Shown here piece after piece: positions 37,180-45,755 of a stretch of 64,000 bases of DNA. Under the pieces are notes generated by a model. The model saw only the letters and a list, made by a program, of their open reading frames with translations. It was not told where the DNA came from and ran no database searches. This stretch comes from JAGQPD01 sp020426865. Its GTDB lineage: Bacteria; Planctomycetota; Planctomycetia; Pirellulales; Pirellulaceae. The position numbers and the translations under genes were made by a program. Within the stretch, counting starts at the first letter, position 1. Each line of letters begins with the position of its first letter. Location of the stretch: assembly GCA_041399065.1 (NCBI GenBank), contig JAWKTN010000002.1:868001-932000 (forward strand). Direction: 5' to 3'.

Positions 37180-37363
37180 CTAATCGTTCCTCGCGTTTCC
37201 CCGTCCCTTCCCCTCCCCTCGTTCCAGTCCGCTGCACCTCGAAGTATACTACGACCTGGACCGTTTCCAATACGCGGCTTGGCTCTCCGAGTTGAGTCGC
37301 GTGACTCGACTCGGAGACCCATGCGACTCCGGGATCATCCATATACAAGGAGCGACACAGACT

Positions 37364-37588
37364 ATGGCGGACAAATTCGACGCATATCGCGAGGCGCTGG
37401 TCGTGGAGACGAACACGATCTGGCCAGGCGAATACGATGCGCTGGACACCCAAGTAAAACTGCGCATTGCCACCGCGTTGCACAGTGAACCGGATCAGGT
37501 CAGCCATTTGGAATATGTGCGAATGCACACAGGATTTTGTCGGCAGATTACCGTGACCCCCGAAGACATGGCACGACTGGGAGGCTAG
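37364..37588 (+). CDS. Small conserved hypothetical protein
   Basis: A 74-residue soluble protein starting MADKFDAYREALVVETNTIW, with a helical C-terminal half ('VKLRIATALHSEPDQVSHLE') and no recognised domain. The AAGGAG motif upstream supports this start over an ATG-less extension. It lies directly upstream of aroB, only 6 bases from its TTG start, so it is probably co-transcribed and may be translationally linked. Function unknown. Confidence 0.7.
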   Translation: MADKFDAYREALVVETNTIWPGEYDALDTQVKLRIATALHSEPDQVSHLEYVRMHTGFCRQITVTPEDMARLGG

Positions 37589-37594
37589 AAATCT

Positions 37595-38734
37595 TTGTCC
37601 AATCCGCTGTCACAATCCCCCCAAGGACACACACCGGATCACACCGTCGATGTCAAGTTGACACCGCGTGGTTATCAAATTGATATCGGCCGCGGACTTC
37701 TTGCTCATTGCGCTACATTAGCGTCGCAACGCGCGAACCTGAGGCGCGTGATATTGATCACGGACGCAAACGTCGCGGGGCTACACGGCGACCGCGTGGC
37801 GGAATCGCTGCGGTCCGGTGGATCGTCGGTCGAGCTGGTGGTGGTGCCAGCCGGTGAGGCGAGCAAATCGACGCAGGAGGTCGATCGCCTGTGGCAGGCG
37901 ATGCTGGCTGCTGGAGCCGACCGCAAGACGACAGTCGTCGCCCTGGGTGGAGGCGTCGTCGGCGATCTTGCCGGATTCGCCGCCGCTTCGTTTGCTCGCG
38001 GCATCCCGTTTGTTCAAATCCCAACTACGTTATTGGCACAGGTCGACAGCAGCGTTGGCGGCAAGGTCGGCATCAATCTGCCAGGTGCCAAAAATATGGT
38101 AGGGGCATTCTGGCAGCCGCACTATGTGTTGATCGACATCGACGTCTTGCAGACACTGCCCGACCGCGACTATCGGTGCGGACTGGCGGAGGTCGTCAAA
38201 TACGGAGTCATCTTGGATGCCGACTTCTTCGCCTTTCTGGAGGATCACATCGGCGCCATCAACCGTCGCGAGCCCGTCGCCCTGGGCCGAATCATCGCCC
38301 GCTCTTGTCAATTGAAGGCCGACGTCGTTCTCGCCGACGAACGAGAAACCTCGGGACTGCGCGCAATCCTCAATTACGGCCACACCTTCGGCCATGCCTT
38401 GGAAGCAATCACCGGCTACGGTTCGTGGCTGCATGGCGAAGCGATCGCCGTCGGAATGCTCTGTGCGTCTCGCTTGGCCGAATCGCTGGGCCGCGTCGAC
38501 AGCGACATCACGAAGCGCCAGGAAAAACTCTTGAAAAATCTTGGTTTGCCGACTCAATTGCCGCAGGTCGATCTGGACGCAATGATCCAGGCGATGCAAT
38601 TCGACAAGAAGATGGACCAGGGGAATTTGCGATTCATTTTGCCCGATCGCATGGGGGCGGTCTCGTCCGTGGGTGACGTGCCGGTGGAACACGTGCGGGC
38701 AGCCATGGTTTCCACGAGTGGGCGGAGCGGCTAG
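37595..38734 (+). CDS. aroB: 3-dehydroquinate synthase
   Basis: A 379-residue enzyme that converts DAHP to 3-dehydroquinate, the second step of the shikimate pathway. The NAD+-binding region is clear ('VVALGGGVVGDLAGFAAASF'), as are 'PTTLLAQVDSSVGGKVGIN', the catalytic segment 'GLAEVVKYGVI' and the zinc-ligand histidines in 'ILNYGHTFGHALEAITGYG'. The length is normal. It begins with TTG, and the N-terminal ~20 residues are a poorly conserved extension. Confidence 0.97.
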   Translation: MSNPLSQSPQGHTPDHTVDVKLTPRGYQIDIGRGLLAHCATLASQRANLRRVILITDANVAGLHGDRVAESLRSGGSSVELVVVPAGEASKSTQEVDRLWQAMLAAGADRKTTVVALGGGVVGDLAGFAAASFARGIPFVQIPTTLLAQVDSSVGGKVGINLPGAKNMVGAFWQPHYVLIDIDVLQTLPDRDYRCGLAEVVKYGVILDADFFAFLEDHIGAINRREPVALGRIIARSCQLKADVVLADERETSGLRAILNYGHTFGHALEAITGYGSWLHGEAIAVGMLCASRLAESLGRVDSDITKRQEKLLKNLGLPTQLPQVDLDAMIQAMQFDKKMDQGNLRFILPDRMGAVSSVGDVPVEHVRAAMVSTSGRSG

Positions 38735-38851
38735 ACTATCGTTCAGTTGCGACCAGGCGTTGGTTGCGTGGTTTGCTTCCAGCGCACGGTCGCGATTACG
38801 AGACTTGTCAGCTATCGAGCTTGAATGCCTCAGCGGCAGCAGGAGGTCGAA

Positions 38852-39988
38852 ATGTCGCTTGTCACGGAAACCGGCCGGGTACCGAACGATCCGGCGCTTT
38901 TGGATTCGCTCTGTCTGTCGTTGATTCCAGGAATTGGCCCGACGATACGGCGAGCGTTGGTGGAGCGTTTTGGTTCGGCGACGGCGGTGCTGGACGCGAG
39001 TGTTGCGGAGTTGACGGAGGTTCCGGGAGTCGGCATGACGACGGCCAGGGCGATCGCCGACGGGCGACAGGCGATTGACGCTCGTCGGCGCTGGCAGTGG
39101 TGCGTGGACCGCGGCATCCGCATTCTGACGATCGACATGCCGACATATCCTCGACTGTTGCGTGAGATTCACGATCCGCCGAACGCCCTTTTTTATCGCG
39201 GTGAGTTATTGCCTCAAGATGGGCTGGCGATCGCGATCGTGGGGACACGGCATGCATCCTCCTATGGTACGCAGCAAGCGCGGCAGTTGGCAGCCATGGC
39301 GGCGCGCTCGGGACTGACTGTTGTTAGCGGGTTGGCTCGAGGCGTTGACGCTGCGGCCCATCGCGGAACGCTCGAGGCGGGCGGTCGCACATTGGCGATC
39401 TTGCCAGGGGGATTGGAGCAGGTCTATCCAACGGAACATGAGGGACTGGCTGAGGAAATCGCGAAGCAAGGCGCGGTCATCAGCGAGTCGATAACGACAC
39501 ATGCGATGGTGCGTGGCACGTTCCCGCGTCGCAACCGGATTATCACCGGACTGACGGTCGGGACCATTGTGATCGAAGCGGGAACACGGTCCGGAGCGCT
39601 CGTGTCGGCCCGGCTTGCGATGGAACAGGGTCGCGAAGTTTTTGCGATGCCGGGTCGCGTTGACAGCCGCAATTCGCACGGCTGCCATCGATTGCTGAAG
39701 GACGGGGCAACGTTGATCGAGACGATTGATGATGTATTGGAGCAGTTGGGGCCGATGGTGGAAGCCACGCCACGCGCCGACGGGACAATGATTCGTCATC
39801 CGGCCGAGCTACAGATCAACGACCAGGAACAGCGGGTGCTCAACGCCATCGACACGACGCCCACATTGATTGATGACGTCGTCGTGCGAAGTGGTTTGCC
39901 AATCCAACGCATCCTGGCGACGATCAGCGTCCTGGAGCGCCGAAGGCTCGTGCGCAAAACAAGCGGCTCACAAGTGATGCGAATTTAG
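38852..39988 (+). CDS. dprA: DNA-processing protein DprA
   Basis: About 378 residues. DprA protects incoming single-stranded DNA and loads RecA during transformation. An N-terminal helix-hairpin-helix-like region ('LIPGIGPTIRRALVERFGS', 'LTEVPGVGMTTARAIADG') precedes the Rossmann fold ('IAIVGTRHASSYGTQQA', 'VVSGLARGVDAAAHRGTL', 'IEAGTRSGALVSARLAMEQG'). A C-terminal winged-helix-like segment follows ('QRVLNAIDTTPTLIDDVV'). The AGGAGG motif six bases upstream selects the ATG at 38852 over the one at 38825. Natural competence is not proven by this gene alone. Confidence 0.95.
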   Translation: MSLVTETGRVPNDPALLDSLCLSLIPGIGPTIRRALVERFGSATAVLDASVAELTEVPGVGMTTARAIADGRQAIDARRRWQWCVDRGIRILTIDMPTYPRLLREIHDPPNALFYRGELLPQDGLAIAIVGTRHASSYGTQQARQLAAMAARSGLTVVSGLARGVDAAAHRGTLEAGGRTLAILPGGLEQVYPTEHEGLAEEIAKQGAVISESITTHAMVRGTFPRRNRIITGLTVGTIVIEAGTRSGALVSARLAMEQGREVFAMPGRVDSRNSHGCHRLLKDGATLIETIDDVLEQLGPMVEATPRADGTMIRHPAELQINDQEQRVLNAIDTTPTLIDDVVVRSGLPIQRILATISVLERRRLVRKTSGSQVMRI

Positions 39989-40063
39989 ACTGCCGCCATT
40001 CAATTCAAGTCTGCTGAATATCGCCTAACATCCACACCGATTCTATAATTGACAATACGTGTG

Positions 40064-41236
40064 CTATTCCAAAATCACCTTGTCCGCCATCGCCAATCGT
40101 TCGGAAATGGCAGGGTGGCTATGGAACAGGAAGACCTCTAGCGGATGAGGGCAGGGATCGACCTTGTTAATCCAGGCCAGTTTGCCGAACGCGTTACGAT
40201 ACACGTCAGGCATCCGGGTCCTCGTCAGCGCATAGTGATCCGATTGCCGTTCAAAATGCCGACTGACCATGTTCTGTAATGGCTCGACGACTTGCGAAAA
40301 AACCGTCAACGCGAACATGACGACGGGCAACATGGACACCGGTAGCGTGGCGTAATCGAGAGTCCCCGCTGCCATGGCGTTTAACAGTCGATCGACAAGC
40401 CAAAATCCGCCGGCGCTAAAGAGGATTCCTAGACCAATGAGCTTGACGATGTGCTTGTGGACGTGATGGCCGATCTCATGCGCAAGAATGACTTCAATCT
40501 CGTCGGGGGAAAACTTTTCCAACAGCGTGTCACCAAAGATCACTCGCCGCGTACTCCCTAATCCGGCCAACATCGCATTGACTTTGGTGGTTTCTTTGCT
40601 CATGTCCATCCGGTAGAGCCCTTCAATCGACAACCCCGTCCCTTCCGCGAGCCGTTCCATACGTGATCGCAGCTCTTTGTCGTTCAGGCGAGTCAACTTG
40701 TAGAAAAGCGGAAGGATCACGACGGGGGTGATGCGACCGAGCACGATCGACACGAAAAAAAAACCTGCTGCTGCTACCAACCACCACCATCCATGCGTCA
40801 ACCAAATGGTCTCGAACAAAACAAGCATCATCAACGAACCAAATACCAACAGCAATCCGATTCGTTTTACATAGCGACTCAACCATCCTCGCCACGTCTG
40901 AGTGCTCAAGCCAAACTTGTGTTCCAACACATGCCCCGAAAAGAATGACAACGGAAAGGAGACGGCAACGTGCAATAACGTCACGATCACGTACATCGCT
41001 ATCAATCGCAGCCACATTGGTTCGAGCAAACTGAATTGCTGCAACCACCGATCCAATGGACGCGCCAATAGGAACGCCATGGACGCCAAGAACGCCAGGT
41101 CGATGCAGCGATCGGCCAAGGTGCAACCCACTTCATAGCGCCCATATTGCTTGGCCTCGGCGAGTCCTGGGGCATCAAAATCAAACTCGAACTGATCGCC
41201 AGGTTGGACTTCTTTCACTTTGACTTGCTTACTCAC
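40064..41236 (-). CDS. M48-family integral membrane metalloprotease (Ste24-like)
   Basis: About 390 residues with several membrane helices and the zinc site 'ILAHEIGHHVHKHIVKL' (HEXXH). Downstream 'RHFERQSDHYALTRT' supplies the third ligand region, and 'TTKVNAMLAGLGSTRRVIF' is a Ste24-type motif. It resembles CAAX-type proteases, used in bacteria for membrane-protein quality control. I chose the GTG at 41236 because GGGAGGT lies just upstream and the start overlaps the stop of the methyltransferase gene as GTGA. A TTG eight codons earlier is open but less supported. It is coupled to the methyltransferase gene. Confidence 0.88.
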   Translation of the reverse strand: MSKQVKVKEVQPGDQFEFDFDAPGLAEAKQYGRYEVGCTLADRCIDLAFLASMAFLLARPLDRWLQQFSLLEPMWLRLIAMYVIVTLLHVAVSFPLSFFSGHVLEHKFGLSTQTWRGWLSRYVKRIGLLLVFGSLMMLVLFETIWLTHGWWWLVAAAGFFFVSIVLGRITPVVILPLFYKLTRLNDKELRSRMERLAEGTGLSIEGLYRMDMSKETTKVNAMLAGLGSTRRVIFGDTLLEKFSPDEIEVILAHEIGHHVHKHIVKLIGLGILFSAGGFWLVDRLLNAMAAGTLDYATLPVSMLPVVMFALTVFSQVVEPLQNMVSRHFERQSDHYALTRTRMPDVYRNAFGKLAWINKVDPCPHPLEVFLFHSHPAISERLAMADKVILE

Positions 41237-41901
41237 GATACCGTTACCTCCCACGTCCAATGACGGTTACTTGTCTGTCGCACAGCTGCCGGATCCTCTC
41301 CCAAAGACTCGATCATGCCCTGGACTTCGGCAACGGTCAGCGCAGCTCGCAACGAATCGGCAAACATCTGCTTCGCGTGCTGCACTTCCTTGCCCGCATA
41401 CGTTTCCACCAAGTGCTCCCAAGTTGCCTCGTCCGCCGGACGAACGAGATCGCGGACGAAAATCCGAGTTCCTGGCGTGGCAATCCGCAGGATTTCACTC
41501 AGCACCTGCCGCGGCTCGGCAATGTGATGCAACAAACTGTTGCTGGCGATCACATCGTACAAGCCGGGCTCGTACGGAAAACGCTTAGCATCAATCCGGT
41601 CCAGCCGTATTCGCTCTCGCATTCCCGCTAACTCAATGTTAATCGCTGCCAAATTGAGCATCTCTTCCGCCAGGTCCACGGCATACACCCGAACACTTTC
41701 GTGCCGGCGACATAGCTCGATCGGGATCTGAGCAGTCCCGGTCCCCAAGTCGAGCACCAGGTTGGGGTCGGGAAAGGCGGTGAGGAGATCCGAGACGAAT
41801 ACCTGATTGACCTGAGCGTGGTCCATCGCGTCGTAGTCGGCCGCCTCGGCCAATGTATCCATGACCTCGTTTTCCAGGACACGTTCCAGGGGCATGACCA
41901 T
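41233..41901 (-). CDS. Class I SAM-dependent methyltransferase
   Basis: About 222 residues. Motif I is 'NLVLDLGTGTAQIPIELC'. The acidic post-I residue lies in 'RVYAVDLAEEMLNLA' and motif IV is in 'YDVIASNSLLHHIAEP', which matches a Methyltransf_25-type fold. The substrate is unknown. AAAGGAG before the ATG at 41901 fixes the start, although the frame is open a further ~49 codons. It is translationally coupled to the M48 protease gene by a GTGA overlap. Confidence 0.88.
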   Translation of the reverse strand: MVMPLERVLENEVMDTLAEAADYDAMDHAQVNQVFVSDLLTAFPDPNLVLDLGTGTAQIPIELCRRHESVRVYAVDLAEEMLNLAAINIELAGMRERIRLDRIDAKRFPYEPGLYDVIASNSLLHHIAEPRQVLSEILRIATPGTRIFVRDLVRPADEATWEHLVETYAGKEVQHAKQMFADSLRAALTVAEVQGMIESLGEDPAAVRQTSNRHWTWEVTVS

Positions 41902-42146
41902 CGCTTCTCCTTTCTTTCTAAGTTGCATTTTTATACAACATTGTCGCAACTTCGATACAGGAGCACCCGCCAGATGGGGGGCCATCGGCACCAAATGGCA
42001 AATTCTACTTGCCCTTGCACTGCCAGCACAGTGCCCACCATATCTCAAACCCGGAGGCTACGAATTCGCGATCCCTATATCCTACAACGATTTACGTCGT
42101 TCGCCCGACCGTTATTCCAAAACCGGCAGCTCCGATTCGCAGCGTT

Positions 42147-42162
42147 TGGCACGCATCTTGCA
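42147..42162 (+). promoter_or_regulatory. Sigma-54 (RpoN) promoter
   Basis: TGGCACGCATCTTGCA matches the -24/-12 consensus TGGCACG-N4-TTGCA exactly. The invariant GG (42148-42149) and GC (42160-42161) have the required 10-base spacing. Transcription would start about 12 bases downstream, near 42174, roughly 185 bases before the ECF sigma gene at 42360. Confidence 0.75.
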
Positions 42163-42359
42163 CGAGGAGAGAGCTGAGATGGAGCGGAGTGGCGTGGTTC
42201 GGCGGAAGCGTCTCGATGTGAGACAGCCGGGCTGGCCCAAAGAGCCGCAAGTGCTTTGCCAGGAAGAACTTATCTCGACACAACCGGTATCTGGCAGAGA
42301 ACCAACTGCGTCGCACTTTTCGCTATGAACTTTTCCTGACAGGATGCGTAGGAACAGAA

Positions 42360-43010
42360 ATGAGAGCCGTGACGATCCACGATTCCAAAAACGACGAACA
42401 CACTTCCCTGCCGCTAAGCGTCTGGACCGACGAGCAGTTGGTAGAGCGTTACCGCGAGACGGGTGAGCCGGCGGTCTTTTCGGAGATTGTACGCCGGTAC
42501 GAGCGTGAACTATACAGTTATCTTCGGCGTTATTTGGGACAGGCGGAGATGGCCGAGGATGCTTTCCAATGGACCTTTCTGCAGTTGCATTTGAAATGCG
42601 ACCAGTTTGATCCTACCCGAAAGCTGCGTCCGTGGTTATATATGATTGCCACGAACAAGGCCATTGACTTGCAGCGGCGGAATCGTCGCCATCGGATGAT
42701 CAGCTTGAACGGCCCTGGAGGGAACTTTGGGGAGGAAACCGGCAAGCTGATCGACGTGGTGCTCAGTTCCGAGGATGCGCCCTCGTCGCGGCTCGATGAT
42801 GCAGAGAAGAGCACATGGTTACGCAACGCGTTAGGAAACTTACCAGAGCACTTGCAGTTGGTCGTGAATCTTGTGTATTTCCAGGGATTGAAATACCGAG
42901 AAGCGGCCGATGTCCTAGCGGTGCCGGTTGGAACGGTGAAGAGTCGGCTGCACGCCGCAATCACCAAACTGACCGATCAATGGGACCAGCAGCATAGCGA
43001 AAACGAGTAA
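42360..43010 (+). CDS. ECF-type RNA polymerase sigma factor
   Basis: A 216-residue sigma factor. Region 2 covers ~45-115 ('ELYSYLRRYLGQAEMAEDAF', 'LRPWLYMIATNKAIDLQRR') and region 4 covers ~155-205 ('NLPEHLQLVVNLVYFQGLKY', 'VPVGTVKSRLHAAITKL'). It directs RNA polymerase to specific promoters, probably under control of the membrane protein encoded 8 bases downstream. The AGGAA motif before the ATG is a plausible ribosome-binding site. A sigma-54 promoter lies ~200 bases upstream, so RpoN may activate this ECF regulon. Confidence 0.92.
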   Translation: MRAVTIHDSKNDEHTSLPLSVWTDEQLVERYRETGEPAVFSEIVRRYERELYSYLRRYLGQAEMAEDAFQWTFLQLHLKCDQFDPTRKLRPWLYMIATNKAIDLQRRNRRHRMISLNGPGGNFGEETGKLIDVVLSSEDAPSSRLDDAEKSTWLRNALGNLPEHLQLVVNLVYFQGLKYREAADVLAVPVGTVKSRLHAAITKLTDQWDQQHSENE

Positions 43011-43018
43011 CAGCACGC

Positions 43019-44113
43019 ATGCAACACGATTTAATAGGCTATTTGCTCGGAGCACTGGATAGCGATGAGCAACAGGAAATTCGCCGATCTTTGGAGCACG
43101 ACGCGGAGTTGCGTCAGGAATTGACCAGGCTGGAACATCGCTTGGCGCCTTTGGAAAAAGAGCGCTGGCAGTATGATCCCCCGGACGGCCTGGCTGCTGC
43201 GACTTGCGAATTGGTGGCGCGACATCAGCATGCAGATAGCCTGCAGGGGATTGCGGTCGAGTCCAGATCAGGTGGCGACGGGGCGGTAGGCGAGATTACG
43301 ACCGCAGCGGCAGCGTTTGCCGCGAGTCCCGAGCCGGCAATGGGATACGGTAATGGCTGGAGCATGGCAGACATTGTTGTGGCAGCAGGGATCTTCTTTG
43401 CCGCAGCGTGCTTGTTCTTCCCGGCCGTGGCCAACAGCCGCTTTCAAGCGCAGATACTGGCTTGCAAAAACAATCTAAGGCAGATCGGCCAACAGCTGCA
43501 TCAATACAGCGACGTTCACGATGGATACTTTCCCGCCGTGCCGGAAAGCGGCAACCTGTCGGCGGCGGGAGTTTTTGCTCCACGATTGATCGAGGCCGGA
43601 CTGACAATGGATTCTCGCCAGTTCATTTGCCCCAGTTCCGAATTGGCTCAAGTCACCGACGGCTATGAATTCAAAATCGCGTCCATCGAAGAACTCGAAC
43701 AAGCAGACGCCGAGAATCTGCCCATGCTCAAAAAGTACATCAGCGGCAGCTATGGGTACAACGTCGGTTACGTGGATGGAAATAAGCTCATCCCGGTCCG
43801 CAACATGAATCGCCCTCAATACGCCGTACTGGCCGACTCACCAGCCTTGGGCTTGTCGATCCCAGTCAGCGGCAATCACGGTCAGCGAGGGCAAAACGTA
43901 TTGTTCGAAGATGCCCACGTTGTCTTCATGAACACATCCATGGTTGGCGGCGTGCAGAATGGCGACAACATTTTCCTGAACGAACGCGGGCTGATCGCCC
44001 CCGGCCTAAACAGGAACGACGCCGTGATCATCCGCGGCGAGCAGCCGCCAGGTATTCAATTACTCAACCTGCGGATCGAAGTTGAAACGGCCCCGCAAGG
44101 CAGTGCGATGTGA
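43019..44113 (+). CDS. Membrane anti-sigma-like protein with DUF1559/pseudopilin-like ectodomain
   Basis: A 364-residue protein. Residues 1-65 resemble anti-sigma N-termini of this phylum ('MQHDLIGYLLGALDSDEQQE') but lack a zinc-finger HxxxCxxC. A membrane helix is at ~120-140 ('MADIVVAAGIFFAAACLFF'). The ectodomain resembles DUF1559/type IV pseudopilin-derived domains: 'CKNNLRQIGQQLHQYSDVHD', 'PRYAVLADSP'-like text and 'HGQRGQNVLFEDAHVVFM'. It is probably the regulatory partner of the ECF factor upstream, sensing an extracytoplasmic signal. The fusion of the two domains is unusual. Confidence 0.78.
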   Translation: MQHDLIGYLLGALDSDEQQEIRRSLEHDAELRQELTRLEHRLAPLEKERWQYDPPDGLAAATCELVARHQHADSLQGIAVESRSGGDGAVGEITTAAAAFAASPEPAMGYGNGWSMADIVVAAGIFFAAACLFFPAVANSRFQAQILACKNNLRQIGQQLHQYSDVHDGYFPAVPESGNLSAAGVFAPRLIEAGLTMDSRQFICPSSELAQVTDGYEFKIASIEELEQADAENLPMLKKYISGSYGYNVGYVDGNKLIPVRNMNRPQYAVLADSPALGLSIPVSGNHGQRGQNVLFEDAHVVFMNTSMVGGVQNGDNIFLNERGLIAPGLNRNDAVIIRGEQPPGIQLLNLRIEVETAPQGSAM

Positions 44114-44273
44114 CCTTGGTGGTACATCGGTTGAGCAAACCGAGGTTTCAACAGCACAACGTTAATCATGGCGATTGGGGCAGCCGTTTCGATTCGCTCG
44201 AGGTGCCCAATTGGCGAGATTGCCAAAGCGACGGTAGAGAATTGATCTCTGGCTGCCCATGCCGCATATTCGG

Positions 44274-44543
44274 CTAACGCGCCGTTTTGCGCTGCGAACT
44301 CTTTGCGTCGGCATCACGCTGGTAGCGATGGTAGGTCCGAGCGGCTTCGGACAATTCTGGTCGAGACATACAGCCCGGGCGTTCTGGATCGGCGGCGATG
44401 TCAAATATAGCTTGAGCGAGCAATTCCTCGTAACGCAATCCCTCGTAACGCAATCGCGCCGCTTCTCCAAAATGCTCGTGTGTCCAGGCTAGGATTTCCT
44501 CGATGTCTGCCTCAGCTGAAGGAGTAAGAACGAACTTCGCCAT
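44274..44543 (-). CDS. ParE/RelE-superfamily toxin, C-terminus apparently altered
   Basis: An 89-residue protein beginning 'MAKFVLTPSAEADIEEILAW', typical of ParE-type toxins, with 'ADPERPGCMSRPELSEAART' as the usual middle. A 15-base duplication gives 'LRYEGLRYEE', which is absent from the family pattern. After 'TYHRYQRDAD' the expected basic, RxxHF...YR-like C-terminus is missing. Similar residues ('SAKRRVS', 'RSILYRRFGN') occur in the overlapping frame 44162-44470. The toxin is therefore probably frameshifted and inactive. It follows a possible antitoxin gene by 8 bases. Confidence 0.65.
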   Translation of the reverse strand: MAKFVLTPSAEADIEEILAWTHEHFGEAARLRYEGLRYEELLAQAIFDIAADPERPGCMSRPELSEAARTYHRYQRDADAKSSQRKTAR

Positions 44544-44551
44544 GGCCGTGC

Positions 44552-44896
44552 TCAGCTTCTCTTGCGGGTGGCACGCTTGGCCGCTCGCTTACCGATAGAC
44601 GCAATTCGGCGACGAAGTTGCGTTTCATTTCGCAGGCTGATTCCTTTGCCCTGATCGATTTCATCGAAGCCTTCGGCGGAAAGTGACCGTAGCAGCTGCT
44701 TCTGTGGCTTTGCGTAAGGCGCCGGCGCTGCGGCGGACACCAGACGAAAAAGTTCAATCGCCGTGTTCAACGCGAATCGGCCCTCCGTCTCTTGAAGAGA
44801 GTCGAGGCGACGATAGAGAAAAGCTTCACTTGCGCTACGTGCGCGGTCTAAAACTTGAGCGTCCGAGCTGTACCTTCGGGCGACATGCACAAACAA
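44552..44896 (-). CDS. Putative antitoxin-like frame, apparently chimeric
   Basis: The C-terminal ~60 residues contain 'GFDEIDQGKGISLRNETQL', a motif common in small antitoxins paired with RelE/ParE toxins, and a basic tail. The N-terminal part ('ARSASEAFLYRRLDSLQETE') instead resembles a fragment of DUF559-type endonuclease-domain proteins. The frame is open upstream to about 44975. A natural antitoxin start could be the GTG at 44740. The order antitoxin-toxin with 8-base spacing suits a type II TA module, but the gene looks rearranged. Confidence 0.45.
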   Translation of the reverse strand: MFVHVARRYSSDAQVLDRARSASEAFLYRRLDSLQETEGRFALNTAIELFRLVSAAAPAPYAKPQKQLLRSLSAEGFDEIDQGKGISLRNETQLRRRIASIGKRAAKRATRKRS

Positions 44897-45024
44897 CTTT
44901 GCCAGCGGCGCGTCTACTCCGTTACGAATAAGCCGTCGTACAGTGGCCGCGAAGTCTCTACTCCATTGAGGATCGACGGGTTACGGTATCTCCGTCGGCC
45001 ATCCCGGAACGGCGCTACCTGGCA

Positions 45025-45302
45025 GAAGCGAAAACAATCGGCAACGGTCTTGGCGGAGGAATAGATTCGAATCGTTGCGTTGTTTGTCATTATCCCAGAC
45101 CGCGCGACTGAAGAAGCGATGATAGTCCGAGAAGTGTCCGTTGCCGACGGAGTCACTGGAAACGATCAAATCCGTGACATAACGATGCCGAACGGATAGG
45201 ATCCATCCAGACATCCGCAACTGAAAAGTAGCGAAGCTTGGGCTGAGTAAAAACTGCCTGAAAGTGGAGCAGCAAAACAACGAACGATTCGGTAAGATAC
45301 AT
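45025..45302 (-). pseudogene. Remnants of a DDE transposase inserted in an AbiEi-like gene
   Basis: On the minus strand 45302-45085 encodes, across one frameshift, 'MYLTESFVVLLLHFQAVFTQ' and then 'MSGWILSVRHRYVTDLIVSS', 'DSVGNGHFSDYHRFFSRAVW', typical of the N-terminal part of a DDE transposase. It stops abruptly near 45082. The next bases (45078-45025) read 'ATIRIYSSAKTVADCFRF', matching the C-terminal 'IYxxAKTVADCF' motif of AbiEi antitoxins of type IV systems. No matching toxin gene is intact here. This is decayed mobile DNA. Confidence 0.6.
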
Positions 45303-45755
45303 CTGCGGCCTCCGTGCGCTGCGGAACTTGAATTGCATTGAATCCAAATTCTGCGCGCCGGACCGCATTTTCACCTACACCATTTTTCCCCCCGAAAAGT
45401 GCAAAACTGAAACTAAGATTCACACTTGGTTGATCCTGCTGGCTTGACTCATGGGATTCCTGCCCACGGGCATGCTTCTGGTTTTGACCGCTGGACTCCC
45501 ATGATCCGCAACGTAAAGACTGCCGCAGGTGGACGCCGACGATTCAATAATCCGAGCTTACTTGCGGACTTTGGCATCGTGCGTTCGTTGTGCCAGACCG
45601 ATTGGCGTTGGAATTCTCTGTGAGAAGCACACCTGAATATGTGGTAAGATGTTCCTTTTGGTCGTCGTACCGTAACTCCGAGGCCAAACCGGTTGGCAAT
45701 TTCATTTTGTTTTGCTGACATCCAAGAACCACCGAGACTCTGCGTCAGGTAAATA
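45303..45755. other. Non-coding region upstream of a PEP-CTERM gene
   Basis: About 450 bases. No frame is convincing on either strand. It is more A+T-rich than its surroundings and probably carries the promoter of the gene at 45756. Confidence 0.45.
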
